NCBI RefSeq assembly: GCF_001887355.1
Contig: NZ_MPIN01000005.1
Location: 428,681 to 492,680, forward strand
DNA length: 64,000 nt
Reading direction: 5' to 3'
DNA from: Cystobacter ferrugineus
GTDB lineage: Bacteria > Myxococcota > Myxococcia > Myxococcales > Myxococcaceae
Shown: piece after piece, positions 32,348 through 41,585 of the stretch
Layout of the letters: every line of letters starts with the position of its first letter
How positions within the stretch are numbered: the stretch's first letter is position 1
Program-made: the position numbers and the translations under genes
Notes under the pieces: generated by a model
The model's database searches: none
Seen by the model: only the letters and a program-made list of their open reading frames with translations
Told to the model about the DNA's origin: nothing

Positions 32348-34258
32348 CTACTCGCCCGCGGGCGAGAACAGCCAGGGATACGTCACCGCCACGACACCGC
32401 CACCCTTGGGCTCGGGGAACTTCCAGCGGCGGATACGCGAGAGCATGCAAGCCTCGGCCGTGGAGTTGTTCAGCGTCGTCTCCGTCACGTTCGCCTCGGC
32501 CACCCCACCCGCCGGGTCGATCGTGAAGGCCACCGCCACCTTGCCCGCCAGGCTCGGGTTCTTGTTCAGCTCCGTCTCGTAGCAGTATTTGATTTCATTC
32601 TGGTGGCTGCGGATGATCTTCGCGATGACGTCCTTGTCCAGACCGCCAATCACCGTGGTCTTCCCGGGGACGATCTTCGTCACCGTCTTGCCGCGGCCCG
32701 ACAGGTCGATGCCGCCGCCGCCCATGCCCCGGCCGTTGCCCTTGGTGCCCAGGCCGCCCATGCCGAGCCCGGCGCCACCGCCGCCCGTGCCCTGACCGCG
32801 CGAGCCCAGTCCGCCCACGCCCTGCGCGTCACCCAGGCCCGCGCCGCGCTTGAGGCCACCCAGCGCGGAGTTGATGCCCGTGCCCAGGCCGCCCGGGCCG
32901 AACACGTCCGAGGCCCCGCCCTTGAGGCCCTTCATCGCGCCGAGCAGACCCACCTGGGCGATCGTCTTGCGGTCCTGCTCCTTCTTGTTCTTGTTGACGA
33001 TGGGCGTGCCGGGCTTGGACGGATCCGCCTCGGCCTTCTTCGCCTCTTCCTTGCCGAACTTGCCCTCCTCGTCCTTGGCCTTGGCCCCCTCGTCCGCGCT
33101 CTTCTTGTTGAAGCGCTTCATGTCGATGGGCTTGCTCGGCTTGACGAGGAACTTGGCCACCCGCTGCTGCGCCTGGAACACGTCATCCGCGTTGGGCGTC
33201 TCCGAGCGGGGCGTCAGCAGCATCGCCGCCACCACGGCCGCGGCCGCCAGCAGGCTGACGCTGAGGATCTTGAACCAGGTGAAGTCCGCCGGCTTCAGGT
33301 TGTTCACCGGGAGCGCCGGCGAGGGCTTCACGTAGCGCACCACGAAGGTGAGCGTGGCGAGCGACACCTCGGCGCGCTCGTGCAGCCCCAGCGTGTACAC
33401 GTGCTCGCCGTCCGTGGCCTTGAGCCGCCCCTGCGAGCGCAGCATGTCCTTGGTGCGCACGTCCCCGTTGTCGGTGACGATGACGCCCGCGCCCGCCGGC
33501 ACGTGCAGCTCGAACTGCTCGCCCTTGGCCACCGCCAGCACGTGCCGCGCGCCCACCTCGGGCTCGTACACGTGGAAGAAGTTGCGCTTGCCCTCGCCGA
33601 TGGTGACCGGCACCCCGTCACGGAAGTGCTCCACCGCCAGCATCTGATCGCCCCAGAGCTGACGCACCTGGAGGACCTTGGAGTCCTTCGTCGGCAGCGC
33701 CTCGGGAGGCAGAGGCTCCTGCAGGTACGCCGCGGCCGGAGTCCTCGGCTTGCGCGCCACGGGAGCCACGGGGGCCGGCGCGACCGTCGGAATCCCCGTG
33801 CGGCTGCGCATCCCCGGCGGCACCGCCCGGGGCGCCGGCTCCGGAGCCCGGACAGGGGCCCTCGGCGCCGGAGCGATCACCTGCGAGGCCGGCAGCAGCA
33901 CCGAGCCCTGCATGGAGCCGCTGTTGACCTGCGCGCCCGCGTGCGACTCGTCCCCGAAGAAGACCTCCACCTGCGAGCCGCCGAGTTGCAGCACATCACC
34001 CGGAGCGAGCGTCTTCGGGCCGATCACCCGCTGGCCGCCCACCTGAGTGCCCGCCTCGCTGCCCAGGTCGATGGCCGTCACCGAGCCACGCTCCACCTTC
34101 AACATCACGTGGAGGTTCGAGACCCGTGGATCCAGGATCTTCACCGCCGCCTGCGCGCCCGAGCCGACGATGACGCTCTCGGCGTCCGAGACGGCCTCGT
34201 GCACGGAGCCGTCCGGACCGGTGATTCGCAGCATCAACCCATTCTTCTTCCCCACCAT
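32348..34258 (-). CDS. gltG: Gliding motility protein GltG: FHA, membrane helix, TonB/AgmX C-terminus
   Basis: A 636-residue protein. It has an N-terminal FHA domain (1-110; conserved VSNLHVML and GSEAGTQVGG), a Pro/Ala linker, a second forkhead-like beta region (about 190-310), one transmembrane helix (FKILSVSLLAAAAVVAAML, about 325-348), and a charged periplasmic stretch with Gly-rich low complexity (450-520). A C-terminal AgmX/PglI-type TonB domain follows (NPSLAGKVAVAFTIDPAGG to the end). This is the layout of GltG (PglI), an inner-membrane Glt protein thought to reach through the periplasm towards outer-membrane components in focal-adhesion gliding. Phosphothreonine binding by FHA is a family property. 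The start has GGAGGAG seven bases upstream. Confidence 0.85.
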   Translation of the reverse strand: MVGKKNGLMLRITGPDGSVHEAVSDAESVIVGSGAQAAVKILDPRVSNLHVMLKVERGSVTAIDLGSEAGTQVGGQRVIGPKTLAPGDVLQLGGSQVEVFFGDESHAGAQVNSGSMQGSVLLPASQVIAPAPRAPVRAPEPAPRAVPPGMRSRTGIPTVAPAPVAPVARKPRTPAAAYLQEPLPPEALPTKDSKVLQVRQLWGDQMLAVEHFRDGVPVTIGEGKRNFFHVYEPEVGARHVLAVAKGEQFELHVPAGAGVIVTDNGDVRTKDMLRSQGRLKATDGEHVYTLGLHERAEVSLATLTFVVRYVKPSPALPVNNLKPADFTWFKILSVSLLAAAAVVAAMLLTPRSETPNADDVFQAQQRVAKFLVKPSKPIDMKRFNKKSADEGAKAKDEEGKFGKEEAKKAEADPSKPGTPIVNKNKKEQDRKTIAQVGLLGAMKGLKGGASDVFGPGGLGTGINSALGGLKRGAGLGDAQGVGGLGSRGQGTGGGGAGLGMGGLGTKGNGRGMGGGGIDLSGRGKTVTKIVPGKTTVIGGLDKDVIAKIIRSHQNEIKYCYETELNKNPSLAGKVAVAFTIDPAGGVAEANVTETTLNNSTAEACMLSRIRRWKFPEPKGGGVVAVTYPWLFSPAGE

Positions 34259-34298
34259 CCCCGCCTCCTCCCTTCCTTCCCGCGTTCCCTGTCCACCC

Positions 34299-34577
34299 CT
34301 AGAGGTTGTCGACTGACTTCTGCAGCTCCGGATTGAAGTTGTCCCGGACCCGGATGAGGCTCTGGAAGTCCGTCTTCTTCCGGTTGAGGACGTAGGAGCC
34401 CTCCGGCTTGGTGAGCTCGCCCTCCACCGCCATGTCGGTGAAGTCGATGGTCGTCTTCTTGCGCACGACGACCTTGTCCTCTTCCTGGATGACCTTGACC
34501 TGGGTCTGCGACTCCTGGGCGAGCACGGGGGCCGCCCACATCGCGACTGCCAGTACCGCCGCCGTCCATCGTTTCAT
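34299..34577 (-). CDS. gltF: Small exported gliding protein GltF (CglF-like)
   Basis: A 92-residue protein with a clear signal peptide (MKRWTAAVLAVAMWAAPVLA) and a short charged mature part (QVKVIQEEDKVVVRKKTTID, ending in FNPELQKSVDNL). Position between gltE and gltG, size and export fit GltF (also named CglF), a small periplasmic Glt component. AGGAG lies seven bases before the ATG, and it is 40 bases from gltG, so the two are probably one unit. The 181-base gap towards gltE holds a strong hairpin, which suggests a new transcript starts here. Confidence 0.7.
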   Translation of the reverse strand: MKRWTAAVLAVAMWAAPVLAQESQTQVKVIQEEDKVVVRKKTTIDFTDMAVEGELTKPEGSYVLNRKKTDFQSLIRVRDNFNPELQKSVDNL

Positions 34578-34722
34578 CTCGGTTCTCCTCGTCCCTGCTG
34601 CTGGACCGCACGGGGTGGATGAAGCTCCTCACCGTGCTCTTGCATGACCTGCACCAACCGTGAGGCACTGGAAGTCCGCGAAACTCCAAGCGCGTTTCCC
34701 AGCGCTTTCCCCACGAAGCCCT

Positions 34723-34747
34723 CCTGGAGGAAAAAATTTCCTCCAGG
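34723..34747 (-). terminator. Palindromic hairpin after gltE
   Basis: A perfect 11-base stem (CCTGGAGGAAA/TTTCCTCCAGG) with a three-base loop, 11 bases past the gltE stop. It is symmetric and lacks a T-tail; it is probably a terminator or an mRNA-end stabiliser. Confidence 0.55.
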
Positions 34748-34758
34748 CGGGGTGCAGC

Positions 34759-36153
34759 TTATTCGGCCTTCGGCGCCTCGGCCGGAGACTCCGAGCCCTC
34801 GGTCTGCGCGGCAGGCGCGGCGTCCTGCGCGGGGGTGCCCTCCGGGGCAGCCTGCTCACCGGGCGAGCCTCCCTGCAGCGCGCCACTGCCGCCCACGGCG
34901 GAGGGCGACGAGGACCCATCCTCGGCCGGGGCCGCGGGCGCACTGCTCTTGCGCATGGCGGCGATGCCCTGGAGCTTCGCGGCGATCATCTGCTTGTCCT
35001 GCGCGCTCGTGGTCGCCGCCGCCTGGCAGCGCTGGAGGAAGCCCTCGGCCTTGTCCCAGCCGGCGCGATCCACCGCGTAGGCCCAGCCCGCGCCGCAGAG
35101 GGCCTCGGGCGAGTCGGCGCGCAGCGCGAGCACCTTCTCGAAGGCCTCGCCAGCCAGGAGGCCCTTCTTCGCGTCCCGGCCCTTCTGTCCGTCCAGCGCG
35201 TAGGCATAGGACAGCCAGGCCTCGTGCGACTCGGGCTCCAGCTCCACGGCCTTGGTGAAGGCGCGCTCGGCGCCCGCGTAGTCGCGCCAGGCGAGCGCCA
35301 GGGCACCCAGGTTGACGTAGCCTGGGGCGAAGCGCTCATCGAGCGACACCGCCTTCTGGAACTGGGCGAGCGCGCGGGGCCGGTCCTCGAGCTTGAGGTA
35401 GACCATGCCGAGGTTGTTGGGGATGCCGGGATCCTTCTCGGCGAGCTTGCGCGCGTTGACGAGCACCGTCTCGGCGAGCCGGTAGCGGCCCTGCTCGTAG
35501 TAGACGAGCGCGAGGTTCTTGTAGGCCTCGGCGTCGTCCGGGTGACGGGAGAGCACGCGGCGCGCGGAGGCCTCGGCCTGGGGCAGCTTGCCCGCGAGCC
35601 GGTAGGCGACCGAGAGGTTGTTGAGCAGCGAGGGCTCCATGTCGCGCCCCGGCGTCTTCAACCCGGCCTCGTAGAGGGCGATGGCGTCGGCGAACTTGCC
35701 CTGCATGCGGTAGAGGCGGCCCAGGTTGAGCAGCGTGGGCACGTGGCCCTGATCGAGGAAGCGCACCTTCTCGTAGGCGGCCTGGGCCTCGGCGAGCCGG
35801 CCCTGGCGCTCGGCGATGACGCCCAGGTTGAACTGGGCATTGAGGCTCTGCGGGGCGCGGTGGAGCACCTCCTGGAAGCCCTCCTCGGCGCGGGCGTAGT
35901 CCCCGGCGTCGAAGGCGGCCACGGCCTCGGCGAAGCGCTCGCGGGCCTTGGCGGCCGGAGAGTCCGCGGGGGCCGGAGGCGGCGCGGGCGGGGCCTCGAC
36001 CTGGACGGGCACCGGGGCCTCGGGGGCGGCGGCCACCGGCGTGGACTTCACCGTGGAGGTGGTGGCGCACGCGGCGGTGAAGGCCAGCGTGGTGACGGCC
36101 AGACCGCGGCCGAGCGACAGGAGCGTCCTGCCCATGGAGTGGAGTGGATGCAT
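34759..36153 (-). CDS. gltE: TPR lipoprotein GltE (AglT)
   Basis: A 464-residue exported protein. A signal region (LLSLGRGLAVTTLAFTAAC) offers a near-lipobox Cys, so it is probably an outer-membrane lipoprotein. After an Ala/Pro spacer, about eight tetratricopeptide repeats (for example AQFNLGVIAERQGRLAEAQA and AYKNLALVYYEQGRYRLAE) run to about residue 390, and an acidic Pro/Ala tail follows. In Myxococcus, GltE (AglT) is a TPR lipoprotein required for adventurous gliding and encoded after gltD, as here. The ATG at 36153 follows the gltD stop by 11 bases; a GTG at 36171 is an alternative. It is co-transcribed with gltD. Confidence 0.85.
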   Translation of the reverse strand: MHPLHSMGRTLLSLGRGLAVTTLAFTAACATTSTVKSTPVAAAPEAPVPVQVEAPPAPPPAPADSPAAKARERFAEAVAAFDAGDYARAEEGFQEVLHRAPQSLNAQFNLGVIAERQGRLAEAQAAYEKVRFLDQGHVPTLLNLGRLYRMQGKFADAIALYEAGLKTPGRDMEPSLLNNLSVAYRLAGKLPQAEASARRVLSRHPDDAEAYKNLALVYYEQGRYRLAETVLVNARKLAEKDPGIPNNLGMVYLKLEDRPRALAQFQKAVSLDERFAPGYVNLGALALAWRDYAGAERAFTKAVELEPESHEAWLSYAYALDGQKGRDAKKGLLAGEAFEKVLALRADSPEALCGAGWAYAVDRAGWDKAEGFLQRCQAAATTSAQDKQMIAAKLQGIAAMRKSSAPAAPAEDGSSSPSAVGGSGALQGGSPGEQAAPEGTPAQDAAPAAQTEGSESPAEAPKAE

Positions 36154-36164
36154 GGTGGTCACCT

Positions 36165-39100
36165 TCACGGCTGGACCTCTCGCGAAGCAGTGGACGGCTT
36201 GGGCGTCTCCTCGGCCCGGGGGGTTTCCCCCTCCTTGGGCTCGTCGGGGACGCCGGAATCCTTGGCCACGTCCGCGGTGGCGAAGAACTCGCTGCCGCGG
36301 AAGGGCACCTGGCGCACCTGGGCGTAGGTGCCCGGGTGGTAGCGGTTGACCTGCTCCTGGGCCGCGAGCGTCCACTCGTTGTACAGGGACAACTCGTAGG
36401 CCTTGCCCAGCGCCTTGTCGAGCGCCTCGCTCGCCTTGTCCTCCAGGGGCAGCGCGAGGTTCTCCAGCTCGCCGCGGTACATGGCGAGCTGCTCCTCGTC
36501 CAGCCCCGGCGGGTTGGGCGACTCCTGGATGTTGCGCGCGAAGTCCGCGTAGGCCATGCCGATGCGGGTGAGCGCCGCGATGCCCCACTCGCCCGAGCCG
36601 CTGGAGAGCACGTCGATATAGGACTTCTCCAGCTTCTGGATGGCGCGCTGCTTGGCGACCAGGTCCGCGCGCACGGTGGACACGCGCTTGAAGCGGATGG
36701 CCACGTACTGGTTCCAGTCGTCCTCCACGGCGAGGAAGCGCGCGTGGCCGTAGGCGTCGATGAGCTCCGGCTTCTGCTTGTCCTCGGGGCTCAGGCGGTT
36801 CCAGAGGTAGAGGAGATCCTTGCGCAGGCGCTCGGTGTTGGAGGTGTCCTTGAGCTTGCGGTAGCCGATGAACTGCTTGTAGCGCGCGAGGTAGACCTGA
36901 CCGGCGGAGGTGCGCGAGTCGCGGCCATACGTCTCGACGAAGGAGGTGAAGGCGCGCACGGCGTCGCCCCACTTGCCGTCCTTCTCGTGCACCAGGCCCA
37001 CGTTGAAGGCGATGCGCGGCACGTCCGGCAGATCCTTGAAGCGCGCGAGGTAGGCGCGGTAGGCGGTGAGCGCCTTGTCGGACTCGCCCAGGCTCTCCCA
37101 CCACAGACCCGCGTTGAAGAGCGCGTCGGACACCCACTTGCTCGCCTCGGCGATGAGCGCGCGGCGCTCCTCTTCCCGGGAGCCCGCCGTCTCGTCGGCG
37201 GGGGCATCGGCCGGAGGCGGCGCCGCGGCGGCGGCGGTGGCCGTCTTCTTGCCCTTGTGCTTGCGCGCGGCGGCGCGGGCGGCGGCCTGCTTCGCCTTGG
37301 CGTCGGCGATGTCGCCGCTGGCGGCGTCATAGGCGGCCACGAACGAGGAGTACATGGCGGCGGCCTTGGCGAAGTCGGCCGTCTTCTCGTAGAGGTGCGC
37401 GAGCGTGTAGCGCACCTTGGGCTCGAAGATGCTGCGCGGGTAGTCGGCGAGGACGCGCTCGCCGGCGAGCACGCCGCGGTCGATCTGCCCGGACTCCTGG
37501 AAGAAGACCATGGCGGAGGTGAGCGCCCGGTCCGCGTTGCCCGAGCGGGGGAATTCCTTCACGTAGTCCAGGAAGAGGTTGGCCGCCTTCTCCGGGTTCT
37601 TCTCCTTCTGGTAGACGACCTCGTGGATCCACTTGTACTGCGCGCCCTCGGCGACGCGGGCCACGCGCGCGGCGAACTCGGGATTGGGCTTGATGAGCTT
37701 GTCGTTGGCGAGGAACAGCCGCGCCTGCTTGCTCAGCTCCGCCCATTCCCCGCGCGACTCGAGGATGAACATGGTGAGGTCTGCCGCGTCGCGGCTGCGG
37801 CGCTCGGCGGGGAACTTCTGGATGATGTCGCCGAAGCGGCGCGCCGCGTCCACGTAGTGGTGGCGGTCGTAGACGGTGAGGGCCGCCTGGTAGCGCAGGT
37901 CGATCTCATCCGGATTGTCCGGGAAGAGGCGGTTGTACGTGTCGCACGCGGCGACGAGCTTCTCCTCGAAGCGCGTGAGGGGTTCCTCGGCCTGGTTCGT
38001 GTCCTTCTTGGTGATGCGGCCCTTCTTCTCCACCTGGCCCTTGGACTTGTTCTCGTCGACCTTCTGGCCGTCCTTGAGGTCGCTCTGGGTGAGCTGGCCG
38101 CGCTCGATCTTCACGAGCTTGTCGTAGGCCATGATGGCGGCGAACGAGGCGCTCTTGCGGTAGCTCTCGTTGGAGACCTCGCGCGCGGAGTCGCGGTCGG
38201 GCACCTGGAAGGCGGCCACGAGGTCGTACTGGGTGGCGGCGGCCTCCCACTCCTCGAGCGCCCAGAGGATCTCCGCGTAGAAGAAGCGCATGTTGAACGC
38301 GGAGTCGGAGAGGAACTCGGGCTCCTCGCTGGAGGCGAAGGTGTCCACGTACTCCTTGTAGATGTCGCGGGCGAGCCGGTACGTCTCCACCTGGCGCGTC
38401 TTCTGTGCCTCCTGGTGGTAGTCCGTCACCATGACGCGCATGGCCTCCTCGGTGACGCTGAAGGCGTTGCGCAAGACGGGCTTGTTGCCCTCGTTGGCCT
38501 TCCACCAGTCACTGCCGGGCCGGTACCCGGCCACCATGAGCTTCATCTCCGCGCGCACCTTGTCGCGCTGGCGCAGCCCCTCGTAGGAGCGGACGATGGC
38601 CTGCTGGTACTCGGGAGCGCTGGCGCCCAGGGGCTGGTCCTGGATGAGGACACGGTAGGTCTCGATGGCGCTGTCGTACAGACCCACGTCCATGAGCTGC
38701 GCGGCCATCTTGGAGATGAGCCGCTCCTGGCGCTTCTCCGGAGCCTTCTGCTTGAAGAAGGCGATGCCCTCCTTCGCCTTGTCGAGCTTCACGTAGAAGA
38801 CGATGAGATCGTTGAGCGCCTCGGTGCGCAGGTCGCCCAGCTCCTCGCCGCGGGCGCTCGCGAAGTCGACGACCTCGTGCATCCGGGCCAGACCCTCGTC
38901 GTAGCCCCCGGCGTTGTAGTCACACCAGGCGAGCTTGTAGACGGCGTAGGCGTAGATCTTCGGCACCTTGGAGGCGAGCGCCTTCTCGTAGTAGCCGCGC
39001 GCCTCCTTGAGCTTGTTGTTGTCGAAGAAGTGGTTGCCGAGCTGGATGTACGTGTCCGGCACGAACTGGGACTGGGGGTACTTCTCCACCAGCTCCAGGT

Positions 39101-39830
39101 AGTTCTTCACGGCCTCGTCGCGCCGGTTGAGCTCCTGCTGGTTGTAGCCCAGGTAGAAGAGCGCCTCGTCGCGCTGCGGCCACTCCGGGTAGTCGCGCAG
39201 CAGCTCCTCGTAGATGCGCATCGTCTCGGCGCGGTAGCGCTCGCTCTCGGCGTGCTCCTGCTTGGGCGGATCCACCTGCTCGCCCCGGGCAATGGCCGCG
39301 TCGTAGGCCTTCTCCGCGGCGAGGAAGCGGTTCATCTCCAACTGGTAGAGGTACTTGGACTTCTCCCAGTACAGCTCGCCCATGCGGTAGAGCATGTCCG
39401 CCTTGCGGTGGGAGCCCTCCTGCAGCTTGGGAATCAGGCGCTTGAAGCCCTCCAGGGCCTCGTCGCGCTTGGCATCGGCCAGGGCGTCCTTCTTCTCGTC
39501 CGCGATGCGCGGAGCGCTGGCCATGGCCGCCGGGCTCATGCGCGCGGGGCCCACGCGCGTGGGCACGTCCTCCTCGGCCGCGGTGGCCGTCTGGGGCCGG
39601 GTCTCCTCCCCGGAGGCACGGCCCGCCGCGTCCTTCTTGGAGGAAGCCTTGGCGGCGCCCGCCTTGCGCGCCGCCTGCTTGCGCGTGCCCGCCTTGGATT
39701 TGGAGGTTGTGCCCTTGCGCGACTCCACCGTCTGGGAGGACTTGGAGGAAGGCTGGGCGGCCTCCCCTGCTCCGCCCGCGGTCAGCGCCACACCCATCGC
39801 CAGCGCACCGAAACGAAGGACCGACTTCAT
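36165..39830 (-). CDS. gltD: Large TPR gliding protein GltD (AgmU)
   Basis: A 1221-residue exported protein. A signal peptide (FGALAMGVALTAGGAGEAA) is followed by a long Lys/Ala/Ser-rich basic region to about residue 100 and then by many TPR/Sel1-like helical repeats (YEELLRDYPEWPQRDEALFY, NYLELVEKYPQSQF and others). Low-complexity Lys and Ala segments lie near 840-880. Length and composition match GltD/AgmU, which I recall as about 1200 residues and as decorating a moving helical track linked to focal adhesions. AGGAG five bases before the ATG at 39830 fixes the start. It forms a unit with gltE, and a terminator separates it from gltC upstream. Confidence 0.85.
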   Translation of the reverse strand: MKSVLRFGALAMGVALTAGGAGEAAQPSSKSSQTVESRKGTTSKSKAGTRKQAARKAGAAKASSKKDAAGRASGEETRPQTATAAEEDVPTRVGPARMSPAAMASAPRIADEKKDALADAKRDEALEGFKRLIPKLQEGSHRKADMLYRMGELYWEKSKYLYQLEMNRFLAAEKAYDAAIARGEQVDPPKQEHAESERYRAETMRIYEELLRDYPEWPQRDEALFYLGYNQQELNRRDEAVKNYLELVEKYPQSQFVPDTYIQLGNHFFDNNKLKEARGYYEKALASKVPKIYAYAVYKLAWCDYNAGGYDEGLARMHEVVDFASARGEELGDLRTEALNDLIVFYVKLDKAKEGIAFFKQKAPEKRQERLISKMAAQLMDVGLYDSAIETYRVLIQDQPLGASAPEYQQAIVRSYEGLRQRDKVRAEMKLMVAGYRPGSDWWKANEGNKPVLRNAFSVTEEAMRVMVTDYHQEAQKTRQVETYRLARDIYKEYVDTFASSEEPEFLSDSAFNMRFFYAEILWALEEWEAAATQYDLVAAFQVPDRDSAREVSNESYRKSASFAAIMAYDKLVKIERGQLTQSDLKDGQKVDENKSKGQVEKKGRITKKDTNQAEEPLTRFEEKLVAACDTYNRLFPDNPDEIDLRYQAALTVYDRHHYVDAARRFGDIIQKFPAERRSRDAADLTMFILESRGEWAELSKQARLFLANDKLIKPNPEFAARVARVAEGAQYKWIHEVVYQKEKNPEKAANLFLDYVKEFPRSGNADRALTSAMVFFQESGQIDRGVLAGERVLADYPRSIFEPKVRYTLAHLYEKTADFAKAAAMYSSFVAAYDAASGDIADAKAKQAAARAAARKHKGKKTATAAAAAPPPADAPADETAGSREEERRALIAEASKWVSDALFNAGLWWESLGESDKALTAYRAYLARFKDLPDVPRIAFNVGLVHEKDGKWGDAVRAFTSFVETYGRDSRTSAGQVYLARYKQFIGYRKLKDTSNTERLRKDLLYLWNRLSPEDKQKPELIDAYGHARFLAVEDDWNQYVAIRFKRVSTVRADLVAKQRAIQKLEKSYIDVLSSGSGEWGIAALTRIGMAYADFARNIQESPNPPGLDEEQLAMYRGELENLALPLEDKASEALDKALGKAYELSLYNEWTLAAQEQVNRYHPGTYAQVRQVPFRGSEFFATADVAKDSGVPDEPKEGETPRAEETPKPSTASREVQP

Positions 39831-40023
39831 GCGAGCTCCTGTGGTGGGGCCAGGAAATAGAGGGCACCTTGGCGGCCCCGGGGGCTCCGATCTCCGGAGT
39901 TGCCCTTGTCCGCCCCCATCGCCTCCGTCACCACCCACCGAAAGGTACGGGCCAAAGTAGAAACGGGGAGTTGGAATGAGAAGTGCTCTACCCACTGAGA
40001 TCCGCACGCTTCCCAACACCGCG

Positions 40024-40075
40024 GAAAACACCGAGGGGCGGCACCCCGCGATCATCCGCGTGGGCCCGCCCCTCG
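40024..40075 (-). terminator. Terminator between gltC and gltD
   Basis: On the minus strand a ten-base stem (CGAGGGGCGG/CCGCCCCTCG) encloses an inner imperfect stem and is followed by GTGTTTTCC, 28 bases past the gltC stop. It probably ends the gltABC transcript. Confidence 0.65.
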
Positions 40076-40102
40076 TGTGCGATTCCAGACGTTGTGCGCG
40101 CG

Positions 40103-41575
40103 CTACTGCTGCTTGGCCGGGCAGCCCCGCTTGAGCGTGTACTGGTAATAGCCAATCTCGTCGCGCCAGAACTCGCCCTCGAACTTCCAGTAGTTCCACG
40201 CGGCACCCGGCATCTTCGGCCGGTAGATGGATTGGGTCTTGAGCAGTGCCTTCTGATCCACGCCGGCGAGCAACAGGTCCTTCTCGTCCAGGGCCGTCTG
40301 CACGCGGATGATCTCCGCCTGATCCGCGAAGGTGCGCAGGTTCTGGGCGGCCTCGAGCAGGCGGCTGTGGGCGATGCGGCCGCCGATCTGCGTGAGCGTG
40401 GCGCGCACCTCCTCCAGTCCGGACACCGCCTCCTGGACGAGCCCCGTGCCCCGCCAGGCCGCCCGCTCGCTGATCCGCCGGCGCTCCGTGTCCACCTGGG
40501 CCACCATCCGCATCACGTCCTGGATGCGCTCGTTGCCGTGGATCCACAGGTAGACGGGCCGGGGCAGCCGCCGGTTCTCCGCCGACACCAGGTTGTAGGC
40601 GCTGAGCGGATCCTCGTCCCGGGTGAAGGGCTCGAGCTGCTTCGCCATGGGCTCGTAGATGGCCTCGTAGGCGGCGAGCGTGGTCTTCACCTCGTCGAAC
40701 AGACAGCTGTAGTAGTAGACGGTGGCCTTGAGGATCCACGACTCGGGCTGGAAGGCGCCCTCGAACTGGGGGGCGTGCAGGGCCTGGAGGCTGCCGAGCG
40801 CGCCGCCGAAGTCCTCGTCCTGGAAGCGGGCGAAGCCGTTCTCGAACAGGGCCTGATCCCAGAAGCGGCCGTAGCGCGGCACGGCCTCGTAGGCGGTGAT
40901 GGACTGGGGATACTCGTGGCGGCCGTAGTGCAGGCGGCCGAGCCCCAGCAGGGCGAGCTGCTTCACCTCGTCGAGGCCGAGCTGATTCCCCTTGGCGTCG
41001 CGCGCGGCCTGGAAGGCGGCGAGGGCGGCGGCATCCAGCGACTGCGCCTCACCGGGGCGGCCGGGGAACTTGGGATCCGCGAGCACCACGCCCAGCAGGT
41101 AGCGCGAGCGGGCATACACGCGGCTGTCGGCGGGCACGGCCTCCAGCAGGGCACGGGCCTCCTCGAGGCGGCCGCGGCGGTGGTGGATGGTGCCGAGCTG
41201 GTAGTTCACCCGGGCGAGCACCTCGCGGGGCAGCTTCGTCCAGGTGTCACGCGCCTCCGGGGTGTAGGCCTTGTCGAGCAGGTTGGGCACGAGGTTCTGC
41301 TCGTTGAGCCGCTCCTGCATGTCCACGAGCCCCTCGAGGGCCTGGAGGTAGGCGGGGTGCTGGGGTCCGGCGGAGACGATGCGCGCGTAGGCGACGAGCG
41401 CGCTGACGGGCAGGTCCTCGCTGGCGAAGGTCTGGGCGAGCGACAGTTCGGCGCGGCCGCGTTCGTCGGCGTTGGTGGCGCGGGCGGCCTGCTCCTGGAA
41501 GCGCAGCGCCGCGTCCTGCGCGGAGGCGGCCAGGGGAGCGAGGAGCAGCCAGGAAGAGAGAAACAGGCGGTGCAT
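40103..41575 (-). CDS. gltC: Periplasmic TPR protein, GltC by context
   Basis: A 490-residue protein with a signal peptide (LFLSSWLLLAPLAASAQ) and helical repeats of the TPR kind (VNYQLGTIHHRRGRLEEARA and LLGLGRLHYGRHEYPQSITA) up to about residue 270. A longer alpha-helical and Tyr/Trp-rich C-terminal region ends KRGCPAKQQ. In M. xanthus the outer-membrane barrels GltA and GltB are encoded with the periplasmic TPR protein GltC, and the same trio stands here in order gltA, gltB, gltC. The ATG at 41575 lies 10 bases after the gltB stop. The name rests on context and repeat type. Confidence 0.7.
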   Translation of the reverse strand: MHRLFLSSWLLLAPLAASAQDAALRFQEQAARATNADERGRAELSLAQTFASEDLPVSALVAYARIVSAGPQHPAYLQALEGLVDMQERLNEQNLVPNLLDKAYTPEARDTWTKLPREVLARVNYQLGTIHHRRGRLEEARALLEAVPADSRVYARSRYLLGVVLADPKFPGRPGEAQSLDAAALAAFQAARDAKGNQLGLDEVKQLALLGLGRLHYGRHEYPQSITAYEAVPRYGRFWDQALFENGFARFQDEDFGGALGSLQALHAPQFEGAFQPESWILKATVYYYSCLFDEVKTTLAAYEAIYEPMAKQLEPFTRDEDPLSAYNLVSAENRRLPRPVYLWIHGNERIQDVMRMVAQVDTERRRISERAAWRGTGLVQEAVSGLEEVRATLTQIGGRIAHSRLLEAAQNLRTFADQAEIIRVQTALDEKDLLLAGVDQKALLKTQSIYRPKMPGAAWNYWKFEGEFWRDEIGYYQYTLKRGCPAKQQ

Positions 41576-41585
41576 GGCTCGGGCC

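Noticed and set aside
36144..39860. Long plus-strand open frame opposite gltD
   Set aside because: It is an antisense shadow of a GC-rich TPR gene; its Val/Leu/Glu/Arg-rich composition comes from the reverse reading of repeats, with no family motif and no ribosome site of note.
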